Under the pieces are notes generated by a model, which was not told where the DNA came from, did no database searches, and saw only the letters and a program-made list of their open reading frames with translations. A DNA stretch of 64,000 nucleotides from the NCBI RefSeq assembly GCF_016862375.1, contig NZ_BOMV01000026.1, positions 62,001 to 126,000 of the forward strand. The letters run 5' to 3'. The position numbers were made by a program, and so were the translations under genes. This stretch comes from Paractinoplanes rishiriensis (GTDB lineage: Bacteria; Actinomycetota; Actinomycetes; Mycobacteriales; Micromonosporaceae). Positions 9,283 through 17,981 of the stretch are shown here, piece after piece. The first letter of the stretch is position 1, and the number at the start of each line of letters is the position of its first letter.

Positions 9283-10521
9283 TCAGTCCTGGAGGGTGAT
9301 GGGGTTGATCAGGTCGGCGGTGATGGTCAGCAGGGTGAAGGCGGCGCCCACCAGGATCAGCACATACGTGACCGGCACCAGCTTGTAGTAGTCGACGCGG
9401 CCGGGGTCGGGGCGGTGGCGCCTGGTGGCCAGCCAGGAGCGCGCTCGCTCGAACCACCAGATTGACATGTGGCCGCCGTCCAGTGGCAGCAACGGCAGCA
9501 GGTTGAAGAAGGCCATGAAGACGTTCAGGCCTATGAAGATCATCAGGACGGTGGACCACAGGCCCAGTGACGCCGCCTCGCCGCCGATCAGGCTTACGCC
9601 TACGACGCTGATCGGGGTTTCCGGGTCTCGGGCGTCGCCGGTGATGGAGTTCCACAGGGCCGGCACCTTGCCGGGGATGCGCTGGAACGCGGCCACCGTC
9701 TGGCCGCCCAGCCACGCCGCGTAGTCGGCCGTCGCGGGGATCGCGCCCACCGGGCCGAAGGTCACCTCGGCGGGGGCCGTGATGCGCAGGTCGACGCCCA
9801 GGGCGGCCACCGTCGCGACCGGTCCGCCCGGATTGTCCAGCGGGGCACGCTGCACGGCCCGCAGGTCGACCGTCACCGTGCCGGGGTGGCCGTCGCGGGA
9901 GTATGCCACCTGCGCCGGACCGGGCCGCGCCTGCCGGACCGCGGCCACCATCTCCGCATAGTTCGCCACCGGGACGCCGCCGACGGCCGTCAGCACGTCG
10001 CCGTCGCGCAGGCCGGCCGCCATCGCCGGCGACACCGGGTCGGCGGCGGTGCAGGCCCGGGCCGCATCCGGCGTCACGCACGAGGCCACGCGTACCGCCG
10101 CGGGCTGCGCGCCTATCTCGGCGCTGGTCTGCGGGTAGTTCAGGTTGGGCACGCCCACGTACGCCGCCGCGAACCACAGGCCCACCAGCGCCAGCCCCAG
10201 CTGGGTGAACGCCCCGGAGGCCATCACCACGGTGCGTTGCCAGAGCGGGAAGCGCCACATCGCCCGGTGTTCGTCCGCGGGCGCCACCGGATCGTCCGGG
10301 ACCATCCCCACGATTTTGCAGAAACCGCCGAACGGCAGCCATTTCAGGCCGTACTCGGTCTCGCCCCGGCGGAACGAGAACGCGGTGGGGCCGTAGCCGA
10401 CGAAGTAGCGGCTCACCTTCATGCCGAAGCGTTTCGCGGTGAGCATGTGACCCAGCTCGTGCAGGCACACCGAAACCAGGATGGCCAGCGCGAACGCAGC
10501 CGTGAACAGCACCCTCGACAT
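9283..10521 (-). CDS. M50 family site-2 (RseP/Rip1-like) intramembrane metalloprotease
   Basis: A 412-residue membrane zinc protease that cleaves anti-sigma factors or other membrane proteins inside the bilayer (family knowledge). The first helix holds the zinc motif HELGH (residues 21-25). A PDZ domain lies in the middle (about 150-250), and the third zinc ligand is in LLPLDGGHM near residue 347. Several helices surround these. I chose the ATG at 10521 because it places the HExxH in the first membrane helix as in all family members; the open frame upstream gives a non-homologous tail. The substrate is unknown. It is divergent from a small lipoprotein gene (59-bp gap). The duplicated copies of this family in actinobacteria make a gene symbol unsafe. 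Confidence 0.9.
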   Translation of the reverse strand: MSRVLFTAAFALAILVSVCLHELGHMLTAKRFGMKVSRYFVGYGPTAFSFRRGETEYGLKWLPFGGFCKIVGMVPDDPVAPADEHRAMWRFPLWQRTVVMASGAFTQLGLALVGLWFAAAYVGVPNLNYPQTSAEIGAQPAAVRVASCVTPDAARACTAADPVSPAMAAGLRDGDVLTAVGGVPVANYAEMVAAVRQARPGPAQVAYSRDGHPGTVTVDLRAVQRAPLDNPGGPVATVAALGVDLRITAPAEVTFGPVGAIPATADYAAWLGGQTVAAFQRIPGKVPALWNSITGDARDPETPISVVGVSLIGGEAASLGLWSTVLMIFIGLNVFMAFFNLLPLLPLDGGHMSIWWFERARSWLATRRHRPDPGRVDYYKLVPVTYVLILVGAAFTLLTITADLINPITLQD

Positions 10522-10580
10522 GGCGTGAAAGCTACCGTGCGAAGGCAACCGATCGCCGGTACCGCCGCGTCCGAGAGACC

Positions 10581-10976
10581 ATGCGACGAATTCTGCTTCT
10601 CGCGGCGGCGACCGGCCTGCTCGCGGCGTGCGGCGGCCCGGACGCCGCCACCCCACTGGTCTATGTGTCGACGCCCGCCGCTGACTGCGGCACCTTCAAG
10701 CTGGGGCAGGGCGAGCACCTGCCGGTCACGGCCGGGGAGTGTTTCGTGGATGCCGTACGCGGCGGAAAGCTCGCCCGCCTGGCGGTGACCAGACCGACGA
10801 CCGAGGGCGATCCGATCCCGTACACCTACACGTCCCGCCTCGACGGCAGCGTCGAGGTGATCACCGACCGCCGGCAGGACGCCTTCGGCACCAGGACCGT
10901 CACCCGCGATGTCTGCACCGGCGTGACATTCGGCGAACACCTGGAGTTCGCGAGCTGCACGCCCCAGAAAGAGTGA
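10581..10976 (+). CDS. small secreted lipoprotein (DUF4362-like)
   Basis: 131 residues. A type II signal peptide ends in the lipobox LLAAC, so the mature protein starts at Cys16 and is lipid-anchored outside the membrane. The mature part contains CGTF, ECF, VTRPTTEGDPI and DRRQDAFG. The EGDPI segment followed by a D-x-x-x-D-x-F-G strand resembles DUF4362-type domains; this is recollection of the family pattern, not a search result. Three further cysteines in the mature region could form disulfides. Its function is unknown. It is followed by a strong hairpin at 11086-11130. Confidence 0.75.
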   Translation: MRRILLLAAATGLLAACGGPDAATPLVYVSTPAADCGTFKLGQGEHLPVTAGECFVDAVRGGKLARLAVTRPTTEGDPIPYTYTSRLDGSVEVITDRRQDAFGTRTVTRDVCTGVTFGEHLEFASCTPQKE

Positions 10977-11312
10977 CGACGAGGCGGCGCTGGGGTGCGG
11001 CTGGGCCCGCTTTCCCGCAGCGCCGCCAAGGCGCCCGCCGGCGGCCGAGGGGGATGAGGCGGTCAGGCCGCCGCCACGTGAGGAGGCGGCCCACGCCGGC
11101 GCTCCGGAACCGGAGGCTGGCGTGGGCCGCGCGAGGGTGTTCAACCTCGGTCCACGATGCACGGCGCGTATGGCGGAGCGTGCGCGTTCATATGACGGTT
11201 CCATGTCACCCCGCCTCGATCGTCACGGAACTGTCGTATCGCCGGGGTGGGGGCGCCACATGGCTGCGCCAGCCTGGAACAGTCGCGAGGGCTACGGAAG
11301 CGGAGGATGGTC
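10977..11312. other. 336-bp intergenic region
   Basis: No gene is seen. It contains the hairpin at 11086-11130 and the presumed promoter of the STAS gene. Frames here show no consistent GC3 bias or recognisable motif. Confidence 0.6.
11086..11130. terminator. hairpin, probable terminator after lipoprotein gene
   Basis: GCGGCCCACGCC pairs with GGCGTGGGCCGC at the outer ends, and CTCCGG with a GGAG inner arm around AACC. The stem is about 18 bp with small bulges. There is no U-tract, as is common in high-GC actinobacteria. Confidence 0.6.
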
Positions 11313-11627
11313 ATGCCTGGAGGTGCGGTCCCGGAGACGGTGGTCGTGATCACCGGCCCGTTCGAGGGCGCCAGCGTCGAGCGCTGGGGCAACCTGATCG
11401 CGGAGGCCGTCGCCATCGGCCCGGAGCGGCTGATAATCGACCTGGCCGGCAGCCCGACCATGGACGCCGGCGCGATCGTCGTGCTGCTCGGCGCGCACCG
11501 CACCATGATGCGGATCGGCGGCCACCTGACCCTGCGCAATCCGAACGGCCGGGTGCGCCGGGTGCTGAAGCTGGCCCGGGTCGACCAGGTCTTCGACATC
11601 GCCGTGGGGCAGCCGGCCAGCGCCTAG
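11313..11627 (+). CDS. small STAS-domain protein (anti-sigma factor antagonist-like)
   Basis: 104 residues forming a single STAS domain. The ATG at 11313 is favoured because GGAGG sits at 11302-11306; an ATG at 11307 is possible. STAS antagonists of the SpoIIAA type bind kinase anti-sigma factors and release a sigma factor when a conserved serine is unphosphorylated. Here the phosphosite loop reads LAGSPTMDAGAIVVLL, with Ala where the usual D-S-x-G serine stands. It may therefore be insensitive to the kinase or act as a pure binding partner (inference). No kinase or sigma partner is adjacent. It converges on the GerMN lipoprotein gene with 4 nt between the stops. Confidence 0.75.
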   Translation: MPGGAVPETVVVITGPFEGASVERWGNLIAEAVAIGPERLIIDLAGSPTMDAGAIVVLLGAHRTMMRIGGHLTLRNPNGRVRRVLKLARVDQVFDIAVGQPASA

Positions 11628-11631
11628 CAGG

Positions 11632-12183
11632 TCAGGGCTCGATCAGGTTGGAGTAGTCGGCCACCGTCAGCGGACCCGTGTAGAGCGAACCGTCGCCCCG
11701 CGGCACGCCCAGCGGTCGCCCCTCGCTGACGAACGACACCGTCCCCACCTCGGCGCCCTGGCTGGTCAGCGTGCAGACGATCTGGCCGTACGCGAGCATC
11801 TCGTCGTTCCTCGTCCCGTCGGCCGACCGCTCGCCGACCACCACGGTCGCCCGCCGCTGCACCACGGTCATGCCCTCGATCCGCATCGTGCTCAGCGCCG
11901 TCGCGAGCCCGTCCTCCTGCTCCGAACGGGTGGGGCCGCGCAGCAGGTCGTCGAGCATCTGGAGCGGGGTGGGCGGCACCGACACCCGGCGGATCACCCG
12001 GACCAGGGCGCCGTCGCGCACCATGTAGAGCCGCTCGACCGCGGTGCCGAAGCCGTCCGGCGCCGGCCGGCTGGAGCCGGACGGCGGGCGCGGCCCGCCC
12101 AGGTCGCGGGGCTCCTCGTCGACCGGCACGCCGCAGCCACCGGCGAGCGCCACCGCCAGCAGGAGCGGAAGCAGGCGCCTCAC
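11632..12183 (-). CDS. GerMN-domain lipoprotein (LpqB-like accessory of the two-component system)
   Basis: 183 residues. The GTG at 12183 overlaps the histidine kinase stop (GTGA), implying translational coupling; an ATG at 12192 is the alternative. A lipoprotein signal peptide ends in LAGGC. The mature protein carries one GerMN domain (VERLYMVRDGALVRVIR, then DDLLRGPTRSEQEDGLATAL), the module found in spore-germination GerM and in LpqB. LpqB-type lipoproteins modulate the partner sensor kinase at the outer face of the membrane (established for MtrB). Third gene of the operon RR-HK-lipoprotein. Confidence 0.83.
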   Translation of the reverse strand: MRRLLPLLLAVALAGGCGVPVDEEPRDLGGPRPPSGSSRPAPDGFGTAVERLYMVRDGALVRVIRRVSVPPTPLQMLDDLLRGPTRSEQEDGLATALSTMRIEGMTVVQRRATVVVGERSADGTRNDEMLAYGQIVCTLTSQGAEVGTVSFVSEGRPLGVPRGDGSLYTGPLTVADYSNLIEP

Positions 12184-13532
12184 GTCGCACATCCGGGCAG
12201 GTCGACCCGGAACCGGGCGCCGCCGCCCGGCCGGTCGTGCACGCTGGTCGTCCCGCCGTGTGCCGCCGCGTGCTGGGCGACCAGCGCGAGCCCCAGGCCG
12301 GTGCCGTCGCTGCCGCCGCGGGTGCCGGCCGCCCGGCCCCGGACGAAGCGGTCGAAGATCACCGGCTGGTCCTCGGGGCTGACGCCGGGGCCCTCGTCGT
12401 CGACCTCGATGCGGCCGTCCGCGCCGTCCAGCGTGAGCCGGACCGCGGTGGCGCCGCCGCCGTACGCGGCCGCGTTGTCCAGCAGGTTGCCGAGCAACTG
12501 GCCGATCCGCCGCCGGTCCACGCACCAGACGGTGTTCCCGGTGGTTTCCAGCGCCGCGGCCGGCACCCCGCGCTCGGCGCACATCGAGCGGGCCAGGTCG
12601 GCCACGTCGACCGGGGAGCGTTCGGCCGGCTGGTCGCTGCGGGCCAGCATGATCAGGTCGTCGACCAGGCGCTGGAACCGGTAAACCTCGTCGGCGACCA
12701 GGCCGGCCGCGGTGGCGGTGCGGTCGTCCAGCTGCTCGCGGCGACGTTCCAGCACGCTGGCGGCCGCGGCCAGGGTCTGCAGCGGGGACCGCAGCTCGTG
12801 GCTCACGTCGGCGGCGAACCGCCGGTCGCGTTCCAGCCGGGCCGAGAGCTGGTCGACCATGTCGTTGAACGAGGTGGTCAGCCGGGCCAGGTCGGGCTCC
12901 TGGGCCGGGTCGAGCCGGGCGTCCGAGGCGCCGCTGGCGATGTCCTGCGCGGCCTGCGCCACCCGCACCAGCGGCCGCATCACGTACCGGGTCGCGTACG
13001 CACCCAGCGCGGCACCCGCCAGCGCCGTGCAGATCGCCACCCCGGTGAGCACCGCGGTCAGCACCCGGAGCGTGTTGTCCAGCTCGGTCAGCGAGTCGAC
13101 CTCGTAGTAGACGGTGTCGGCGGCGATCGGCAGGGCAACAACCAGAGTCGGTACGCCGTCGGCCACCACCCGCTGCACCGCCGGGATCCCGGCGTTCGCC
13201 CGGGCCTGCAACTCCGCCGGCACCGCGCTGGTGATGCCGGCGTCCGCGTTCCGGGAGTACCAGCGGCCGTCGATGTTCACCAGCGCGTGCCGGCTCTCGC
13301 CGGTGTCCAGCGAGCGCAGCACGGCCGCCACGTCCGGGCGGACCGCCGCGGTGATGCCGGCCCGCACCACGGTGGCGTCGTAGAGCGCCGCCTGTACGGC
13401 GGTCTCCTCCCGCTCGGCGAGCAGGGACTGACGGATGATCTGGTACGAGGCGAAGGCCATCGCGGCGGAGACGGCGAGCGCGCCGGCCGCGAACCCGGTC
13501 ACCACCCGTGCGCGCAGGCCGGCCCGGATCAT
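12180..13532 (-). CDS. sensor histidine kinase (HAMP-HisKA-HATPase)
   Basis: A 450-residue membrane sensor. There are two transmembrane helices (about 8-30 and 150-175) around an extracytoplasmic sensor of about 120 residues, then HAMP, and a dimerisation/phosphoacceptor helix with VSHELRSPL (His near residue 244). The ATPase domain shows N-box LLDNAAAYG, G1 DEGPGV and G2 GTGLGL. It phosphorylates the response regulator encoded 13 nt upstream. ATG start at 13532. Gene order resembles mtrA-mtrB-lpqB and the cse system; which signal it senses is unknown. Confidence 0.9.
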   Translation of the reverse strand: MIRAGLRARVVTGFAAGALAVSAAMAFASYQIIRQSLLAEREETAVQAALYDATVVRAGITAAVRPDVAAVLRSLDTGESRHALVNIDGRWYSRNADAGITSAVPAELQARANAGIPAVQRVVADGVPTLVVALPIAADTVYYEVDSLTELDNTLRVLTAVLTGVAICTALAGAALGAYATRYVMRPLVRVAQAAQDIASGASDARLDPAQEPDLARLTTSFNDMVDQLSARLERDRRFAADVSHELRSPLQTLAAAASVLERRREQLDDRTATAAGLVADEVYRFQRLVDDLIMLARSDQPAERSPVDVADLARSMCAERGVPAAALETTGNTVWCVDRRRIGQLLGNLLDNAAAYGGGATAVRLTLDGADGRIEVDDEGPGVSPEDQPVIFDRFVRGRAAGTRGGSDGTGLGLALVAQHAAAHGGTTSVHDRPGGGARFRVDLPGCAT

Positions 13533-13545
13533 CGCTGAAACCGGA

Positions 13546-14223
13546 TCATCGCTGCAGCTTATAACCGAGGCCGCGGACCGTGACCAGGTGCCGGGGCGAC
13601 GTGGAGTCCGTCTCGATCTTGTGGCGGAGGCGGCCGACGTGCACGTCGACCAGGCGTTCGTCGCCGCCGTCGTAGCCCCACACCCGCTGCAGCAGCTGCT
13701 GCCGGGACAGCACCCGGCCGGGGTGGTCGGCCAGCTCGCAGAGCAGCTGGAACTCGGTGCGGGTGACCGCGACCGGCTCGCCGTGCAGGCGCACCTCGCC
13801 GGCGTCCGGCACGATCTCCAGGTCGCCGAAGCGCAGCACCGGGATGGCGTCCGGACCGGCCACCCGGGCCCGCCGGCGCAGGGCCCGCAGCCGGGCCGCC
13901 AGCTCCGGGATGGCGACCGGTTTGACCAGGTAGTCGTCGGCGCCGGCCTCGAGCGCCGCGACGATGTCGTGGATGCCCTCGCGGGCGCTGATCACCACGA
14001 TCGGCACGTCGTCGGTGCGGCGCAGCTGCCGGATGCACTCGAAGCCGTCGATGCCCGGCAGCATCAGGTCGACCAGCACCGTCTCGGCCGGCTGGGCGCG
14101 CTGCTGGGCGATGCCCTCCTCCGCGGTGCCGGCGCCGGTGACCGTGTAGCCCTCGTCCTCGAGCGCGAGGACCAGCGAGAGCCGGATGCGGTCGTCGTCT
14201 TCGATCACCAGCACTGCGGACAC
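13546..14223 (-). CDS. OmpR-family response regulator
   Basis: 225 residues. The receiver domain has acidic residues EDDD at 8-11, the phosphoacceptor Asp52 in VLVDLMLPG, and the Lys of YLVKPV. A C-terminal winged helix follows (about 130-225) with RTEFQLLCELADHPGRV and the recognition segment YDGGDERLVDVHVGRLRHKIE. GTG start at 14223. First gene of a three-gene operon with the kinase and GerMN lipoprotein. Closest in style to CseB/MtrA-like regulators; the regulon is unknown. Confidence 0.9.
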   Translation of the reverse strand: MSAVLVIEDDDRIRLSLVLALEDEGYTVTGAGTAEEGIAQQRAQPAETVLVDLMLPGIDGFECIRQLRRTDDVPIVVISAREGIHDIVAALEAGADDYLVKPVAIPELAARLRALRRRARVAGPDAIPVLRFGDLEIVPDAGEVRLHGEPVAVTRTEFQLLCELADHPGRVLSRQQLLQRVWGYDGGDERLVDVHVGRLRHKIETDSTSPRHLVTVRGLGYKLQR

Positions 14224-14298
14224 GGTTCACATCATGACCGGCGGTAACCGGGTCGGCGAGCGGATGGGAGGGTTTCCGGGGGAGTGTCACGGAAATGT

Positions 14299-14338
14299 CA
14301 TGTGCCGCCGGCCCCAGGGGATGGGCCGGCGGCACATG
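14299..14338. terminator. perfect 16-bp hairpin after glycosidase gene
   Basis: CATGTGCCGCCGGCCC pairs perfectly with its reverse complement across an 8-nt loop. It lies 9 nt beyond the stop of the minus-strand glycosidase gene and upstream of the response-regulator gene, so it likely ends glycosidase transcription. Confidence 0.75.
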
Positions 14339-14346
14339 TGTCCAGG

Positions 14347-15837
14347 TCAGGCGACTGACATCGCCACGTCGTCGAACCAGACCGTTCCGGTGTTGCCACC
14401 GGACTTCAGGTGCACCTGGACGCTCGCGGTGCCGGCCGGTGCGGTGGCCGCCGCGGTCAGCCTGGTCCAGGCGGTGGTGCCGTTCGCCAGCGCCGCCGAG
14501 GAGGCGCCGCCGAGCCACTTGCCGTTCGCGTCGAACCAGCTCAGCGCGATCTGGGTGGCGCCGGTGGCGGCGTTCCCGCGGGCCCACACCTCGGCGGTCC
14601 AGCGCTGGCCGGCGACGACCGGCACGATCGGGGCGACGCAGTACGACGGCGACCCGGCCGCGGTCTTGCCGGTGTTGGTCAGGGCCACCGACCATTTACC
14701 GGTACGGGCGACCGCCTGCGTCTTGCTGGCCACGCCCAGTTCCGGCAGGTACGCGCGCCACGGCGTCTGCCCGGCCGCGTTCTCGAAGCCCAGGTCCAGC
14801 AGGTTCGCCGGATAGGCGGTGCCGGTCCAGGCGGCCTTGACCACGGCCGCGGCCGGTTTGGCCGAGCCGTCGAGCCGGAACAGGCCGAACCGGTACTGCG
14901 CGGGGACCTGCGCCACGCCGGAGTCCGGGATCGCGCCCGCGGCGAAGTCGGTAAGCGTCCACGGCGCCACCGAGTCGAGGCCGGCCCGGTCCGCGGCCTG
15001 GAACACCCGGGCCAGGTATGCGGCCTGCTCGCCCTCGGTGCTGGTGAGCGAGCTGACACCGGTCTCGCCGATCACCAGCGGCGCCGGCGCCACCGCGGCC
15101 TGTGCCTGCTGGATCGTGGCCAGGGCCTGCTCGGAGCTGCTGTAGAAGTGGAAGTCGTAGTAGTCCAGCGGGGTGCCGGCCAGCTGCGACTTGAGCCTGG
15201 CCAGCCCGGCCGCACCGGCCTGGCCGTTCACCGAGATGGTCAGCGGGATCGCCGGCGCGGCGCCGCGTACCGCTGGAATGATCTTGCGGGCCCAGGCGAT
15301 GGCGGCCGCGTTGTTCGGGTCCATCTCGTTCTGCACGCCGATCGAGATGATCCGCCGGTCGTAGCGGTACGGCGCGACGATCGCGGTGGCCCAGGCGCTG
15401 CTCCCGGCGACGTCGGCGTAGGTGCCCCACCAGTCGAACAGCGTGATCTTCACGGTCAGGTTGTGCGCGGCGGCCAGCGACACGAACTGGGCCAGCTTGG
15501 TGGTGTACTCGGGCTTCGGCGCCGGATAACCGAAGACCGAGGGAAAGACGATGGCCCGTACGCTGTCCGCGCCGAGCGACCGCGCCTTGGCGAAGTCCGC
15601 GTCGATCTGGGTGGCGTCGAAGTTCGTCCACATGCGGGTCCAGCCGCTGGTCGCCGGGTAGTAGTTCATCTGCTTGGCGGTGGTGACCGCGGCGAGACGG
15701 CCGGCCAGCGTGGTCAGCGGGTCGGGAGCGGCCGTGGCCGGGGTGGCGACGGACGGCAGCAGGGCCAGCAGAACCGCGCTGACGATGATCCCGAGGGACG
15801 TGGTCGTACGCACTTTGGTGGTTAGCCCTTCATCCAT
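14347..15837 (-). CDS. secreted glycoside hydrolase (GH5-like TIM barrel) with C-terminal carbohydrate-binding module
   Basis: 496 residues from the ATG at 15837; a GTG eight codons later is possible because the upstream RBS is weak. A Sec signal peptide (about 1-37) ends in ATPATAA. The TIM barrel (about 40-340) has the two catalytic glutamates of clan GH-A: acid/base in GVQNEMD and nucleophile in LVIGETG. The last 145 residues form a beta-sandwich CBM of the CBM4/9 type (NLLDLGFEN at its start, VWFDDVAM at its end). Probably cleaves a beta-1,4-linked polysaccharide outside the cell; the exact family and substrate are uncertain. It lies downstream of a NarL-type two-component pair on the same strand, 235 nt away. 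Confidence 0.78.
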   Translation of the reverse strand: MDEGLTTKVRTTTSLGIIVSAVLLALLPSVATPATAAPDPLTTLAGRLAAVTTAKQMNYYPATSGWTRMWTNFDATQIDADFAKARSLGADSVRAIVFPSVFGYPAPKPEYTTKLAQFVSLAAAHNLTVKITLFDWWGTYADVAGSSAWATAIVAPYRYDRRIISIGVQNEMDPNNAAAIAWARKIIPAVRGAAPAIPLTISVNGQAGAAGLARLKSQLAGTPLDYYDFHFYSSSEQALATIQQAQAAVAPAPLVIGETGVSSLTSTEGEQAAYLARVFQAADRAGLDSVAPWTLTDFAAGAIPDSGVAQVPAQYRFGLFRLDGSAKPAAAVVKAAWTGTAYPANLLDLGFENAAGQTPWRAYLPELGVASKTQAVARTGKWSVALTNTGKTAAGSPSYCVAPIVPVVAGQRWTAEVWARGNAATGATQIALSWFDANGKWLGGASSAALANGTTAWTRLTAAATAPAGTASVQVHLKSGGNTGTVWFDDVAMSVA

Positions 15838-16072
15838 GCCGACCGGGGGAGGCGGTAACACTTGTCGGCTCGGGGCGGGGCGGGAAAAGAAGGTCCGATT
15901 GCGGTTATGGGTGCAGGTCTGGGGCGCTTCGGTTGAGCGGCCACCCGGCCCCTCATATCGAGGGCTCATGGCCCTGCCGGGGCGGCCGTGCTGGCGTCGT
16001 CGCTGCACTACAGCGGCCGTGGCGGTTCCGGATCAGCGACGGTGCGATCGAGGTGCTTCAGGCGGCGGCCGG

Positions 16073-16735
16073 TCAGCGAGGTCCTGGCCTGACCCGGCCG
16101 GTGTCGTACGCCCACATCGCGATCTCCACCCGGTTGCGCGCGCCGAGCTTGGCCATCAGGCTCGCGACGTGGGTCTTCACCGTGCTGAGGCTGATGTGGA
16201 ACGCCGCTCCGATCTCGGTGTTGGTGTGGCCGCGGGCCACCGCGAGCAGCACATCCTCCTCACGCTCGGTGAGCGGGTCGACCGGTTGCGCGGCGGTGGC
16301 CGGTTCGGCGTCGGCGAACGCCTGCAGCAACCGGGTGGTGACCGCCGGGGCGATCAGCGCGTCCCCGGCGGCCGCGGCGTGCACGGCCTGGGCGAGCAGG
16401 GCGGTGCCGGAGTCCTTGAGCAGGAAACCGCGGGCGCCCGCGCGTAACGCGGCGTACACGTACTCGTCCAGGTCGAAGGTGGTGATCACGACCACCGCGA
16501 GCGGGTCGGCGACGCCCGGCCCGGCCAGCCGGCGGGTGGCTTCGATGCCGTCCATCCGGGGCATCCGGATGTCGAACAGGCACACGTCCGGCCGCAGCCG
16601 CCGGGCCGTCTCGACCGCGGCGGCACCGTCCGCGGCCTCGCCGACCACCTCGACGCCAGGCAGCGTGTTCAGGATCAGCGTGAGGCCGGTGCGCACGATC
16701 TCCTGGTCGTCGGCCACGACCACCCGGGTCGTCAC
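16073..16735 (-). CDS. NarL/LuxR-family response regulator
   Basis: 220 residues. The GTG at 16735 overlaps the kinase stop (GTGA). Receiver domain with DD at 9-10, phosphoacceptor Asp55 in LFDIRMPRMDG and the conserved Lys in GFLLKDS. A LuxR-type helix-turn-helix lies at about 150-210 (LTEREEDVLLAVARGHTNTE, then LSTVKTHVASLMAKLG). It is activated by the overlapping upstream kinase. Confidence 0.92.
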   Translation of the reverse strand: MTTRVVVADDQEIVRTGLTLILNTLPGVEVVGEAADGAAAVETARRLRPDVCLFDIRMPRMDGIEATRRLAGPGVADPLAVVVITTFDLDEYVYAALRAGARGFLLKDSGTALLAQAVHAAAAGDALIAPAVTTRLLQAFADAEPATAAQPVDPLTEREEDVLLAVARGHTNTEIGAAFHISLSTVKTHVASLMAKLGARNRVEIAMWAYDTGRVRPGPR

Positions 16736-17880
16736 GTGGCCTGCCGGGGGAGCGCCGCCGTCACGGTCCACCCGCGCCCGGGCCCCGGGCCGGCCTCGCA
16801 CGTGCCGCCCAGCAGGCCGGCCCGCTCGGCCATCCCGGCCAGCCCGAAGCCGCCCGGCCGCGGCGTGCCCGGGTCGCCGTCGTCGCTGACCCGCAACCGG
16901 ACCGCGCCGGCGTCGGCGGCCACCCGTACCTCGATCCGGGTGGCGTGCCGGGCGTGCCGCCGGGCGTTGGTCACCGACTCCTGCGCGAGCCGGTAGATCG
17001 CCGCGCCCAGCGGTGGCGGGATGTCGTCGAGGTCGCCGGTCAGTTCCACCTCGACCACCGGCCCGGCGGCCTCCTGCGCCAGCCGCCGGATGTCCGGGAT
17101 GCCGGGGCTGGGCGCCAACTCGGCCGGCTCGCTCTCGCGCAGCGTGCGCACCATCGAGCGCATCTCGGCGAGCGCCCGGGTCGCCTCGGACTCGATCACG
17201 TGCAGCGCGTCCACCGCGCCCTCCGGCCGGGTCTGCGCCACCGCGATGCCGGCCTGAGCCCGGATCGCCATCGCCGACACATGGTGCGCCACGGTGTCGT
17301 GCAGATCGCGGGCCAGCCGCTCGCGCTCCAGCAGGCGGACCCGTTCCAGCTCGCGGGACCGCAGGGTGACCCGGTAGCGCACGGCGGTGGCCAGCGCGAA
17401 CACCGCGAACATCACCACGAATCCGGCCACCGCGTCGGCCACCGGAGTGAGCCCGAACCCGGCCGACAGGCCGATCTTGACGAGGATGACCGCGGCGCCG
17501 AGGATCCGGTCGCGGCCGGAGCCCCAGCGGAACAGCGCCCATGGCAGGAACAGCACGACCGCGCCGGACACCAGGTCGATCTCGTGGCCCAGCGCGAAGG
17601 CGGCTGCCCCGGCGCCGGCGAACGCGACGGCGACCATCGGCAGCGGCCGGGTGCGGCGCCACAGCAGCGCCGGCAGCAGCGCGAGCGTCACCAGCGTGGC
17701 GGCCACCGGGGACTGCAGGTCGGTGCGCAGCAGCCCCTCGGCCAGCACGGCCACCGCGGCGGCCGCCACCAGCACGCAGTCCCGCCGGTTGCGGCGCGGC
17801 ACGTCCGGGGGCCGGGGCTCGGCCCAGACCGAGCGGAGAAGCTCGCGCACGCCCCGATCGTACGCATCGGCGCCGGTCAC
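16732..17880 (-). CDS. NarL-type sensor histidine kinase (HisKA_3)
   Basis: 382 residues. Four to five N-terminal transmembrane helices (about 30-165) form the membrane sensor with no large extracellular domain. The dimerisation domain follows, with RDLHDTVAHHVSAM (phospho-His near 195), then a HATPase_c domain with VTNARRHA and SDDGDPG. Typical of actinobacterial DesK/LiaS-like kinases that sense envelope stress or small molecules (family knowledge). The start at 17880 is the longest; a GTG nine codons in is possible. Translationally coupled to its regulator. Confidence 0.9.
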   Translation of the reverse strand: MTGADAYDRGVRELLRSVWAEPRPPDVPRRNRRDCVLVAAAAVAVLAEGLLRTDLQSPVAATLVTLALLPALLWRRTRPLPMVAVAFAGAGAAAFALGHEIDLVSGAVVLFLPWALFRWGSGRDRILGAAVILVKIGLSAGFGLTPVADAVAGFVVMFAVFALATAVRYRVTLRSRELERVRLLERERLARDLHDTVAHHVSAMAIRAQAGIAVAQTRPEGAVDALHVIESEATRALAEMRSMVRTLRESEPAELAPSPGIPDIRRLAQEAAGPVVEVELTGDLDDIPPPLGAAIYRLAQESVTNARRHARHATRIEVRVAADAGAVRLRVSDDGDPGTPRPGGFGLAGMAERAGLLGGTCEAGPGPGRGWTVTAALPRQAT

Positions 17881-17981
17881 CGGATTGGCCGAAAGTACGG
17901 CCGCCGTCCCGTACCGGAGAACGGGAAAGCTCCGGCCCGCGTGCCGATGAATCAGGGCCGCTCGCTCGCGACGATGGCGGC

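Noticed and set aside
14299-14338. Hairpin considered as an operator for the response-regulator gene
   Set aside because: Its GC-rich 16-bp stem with an 8-nt loop, 9 nt after a stop codon, fits a terminator better than a binding site.
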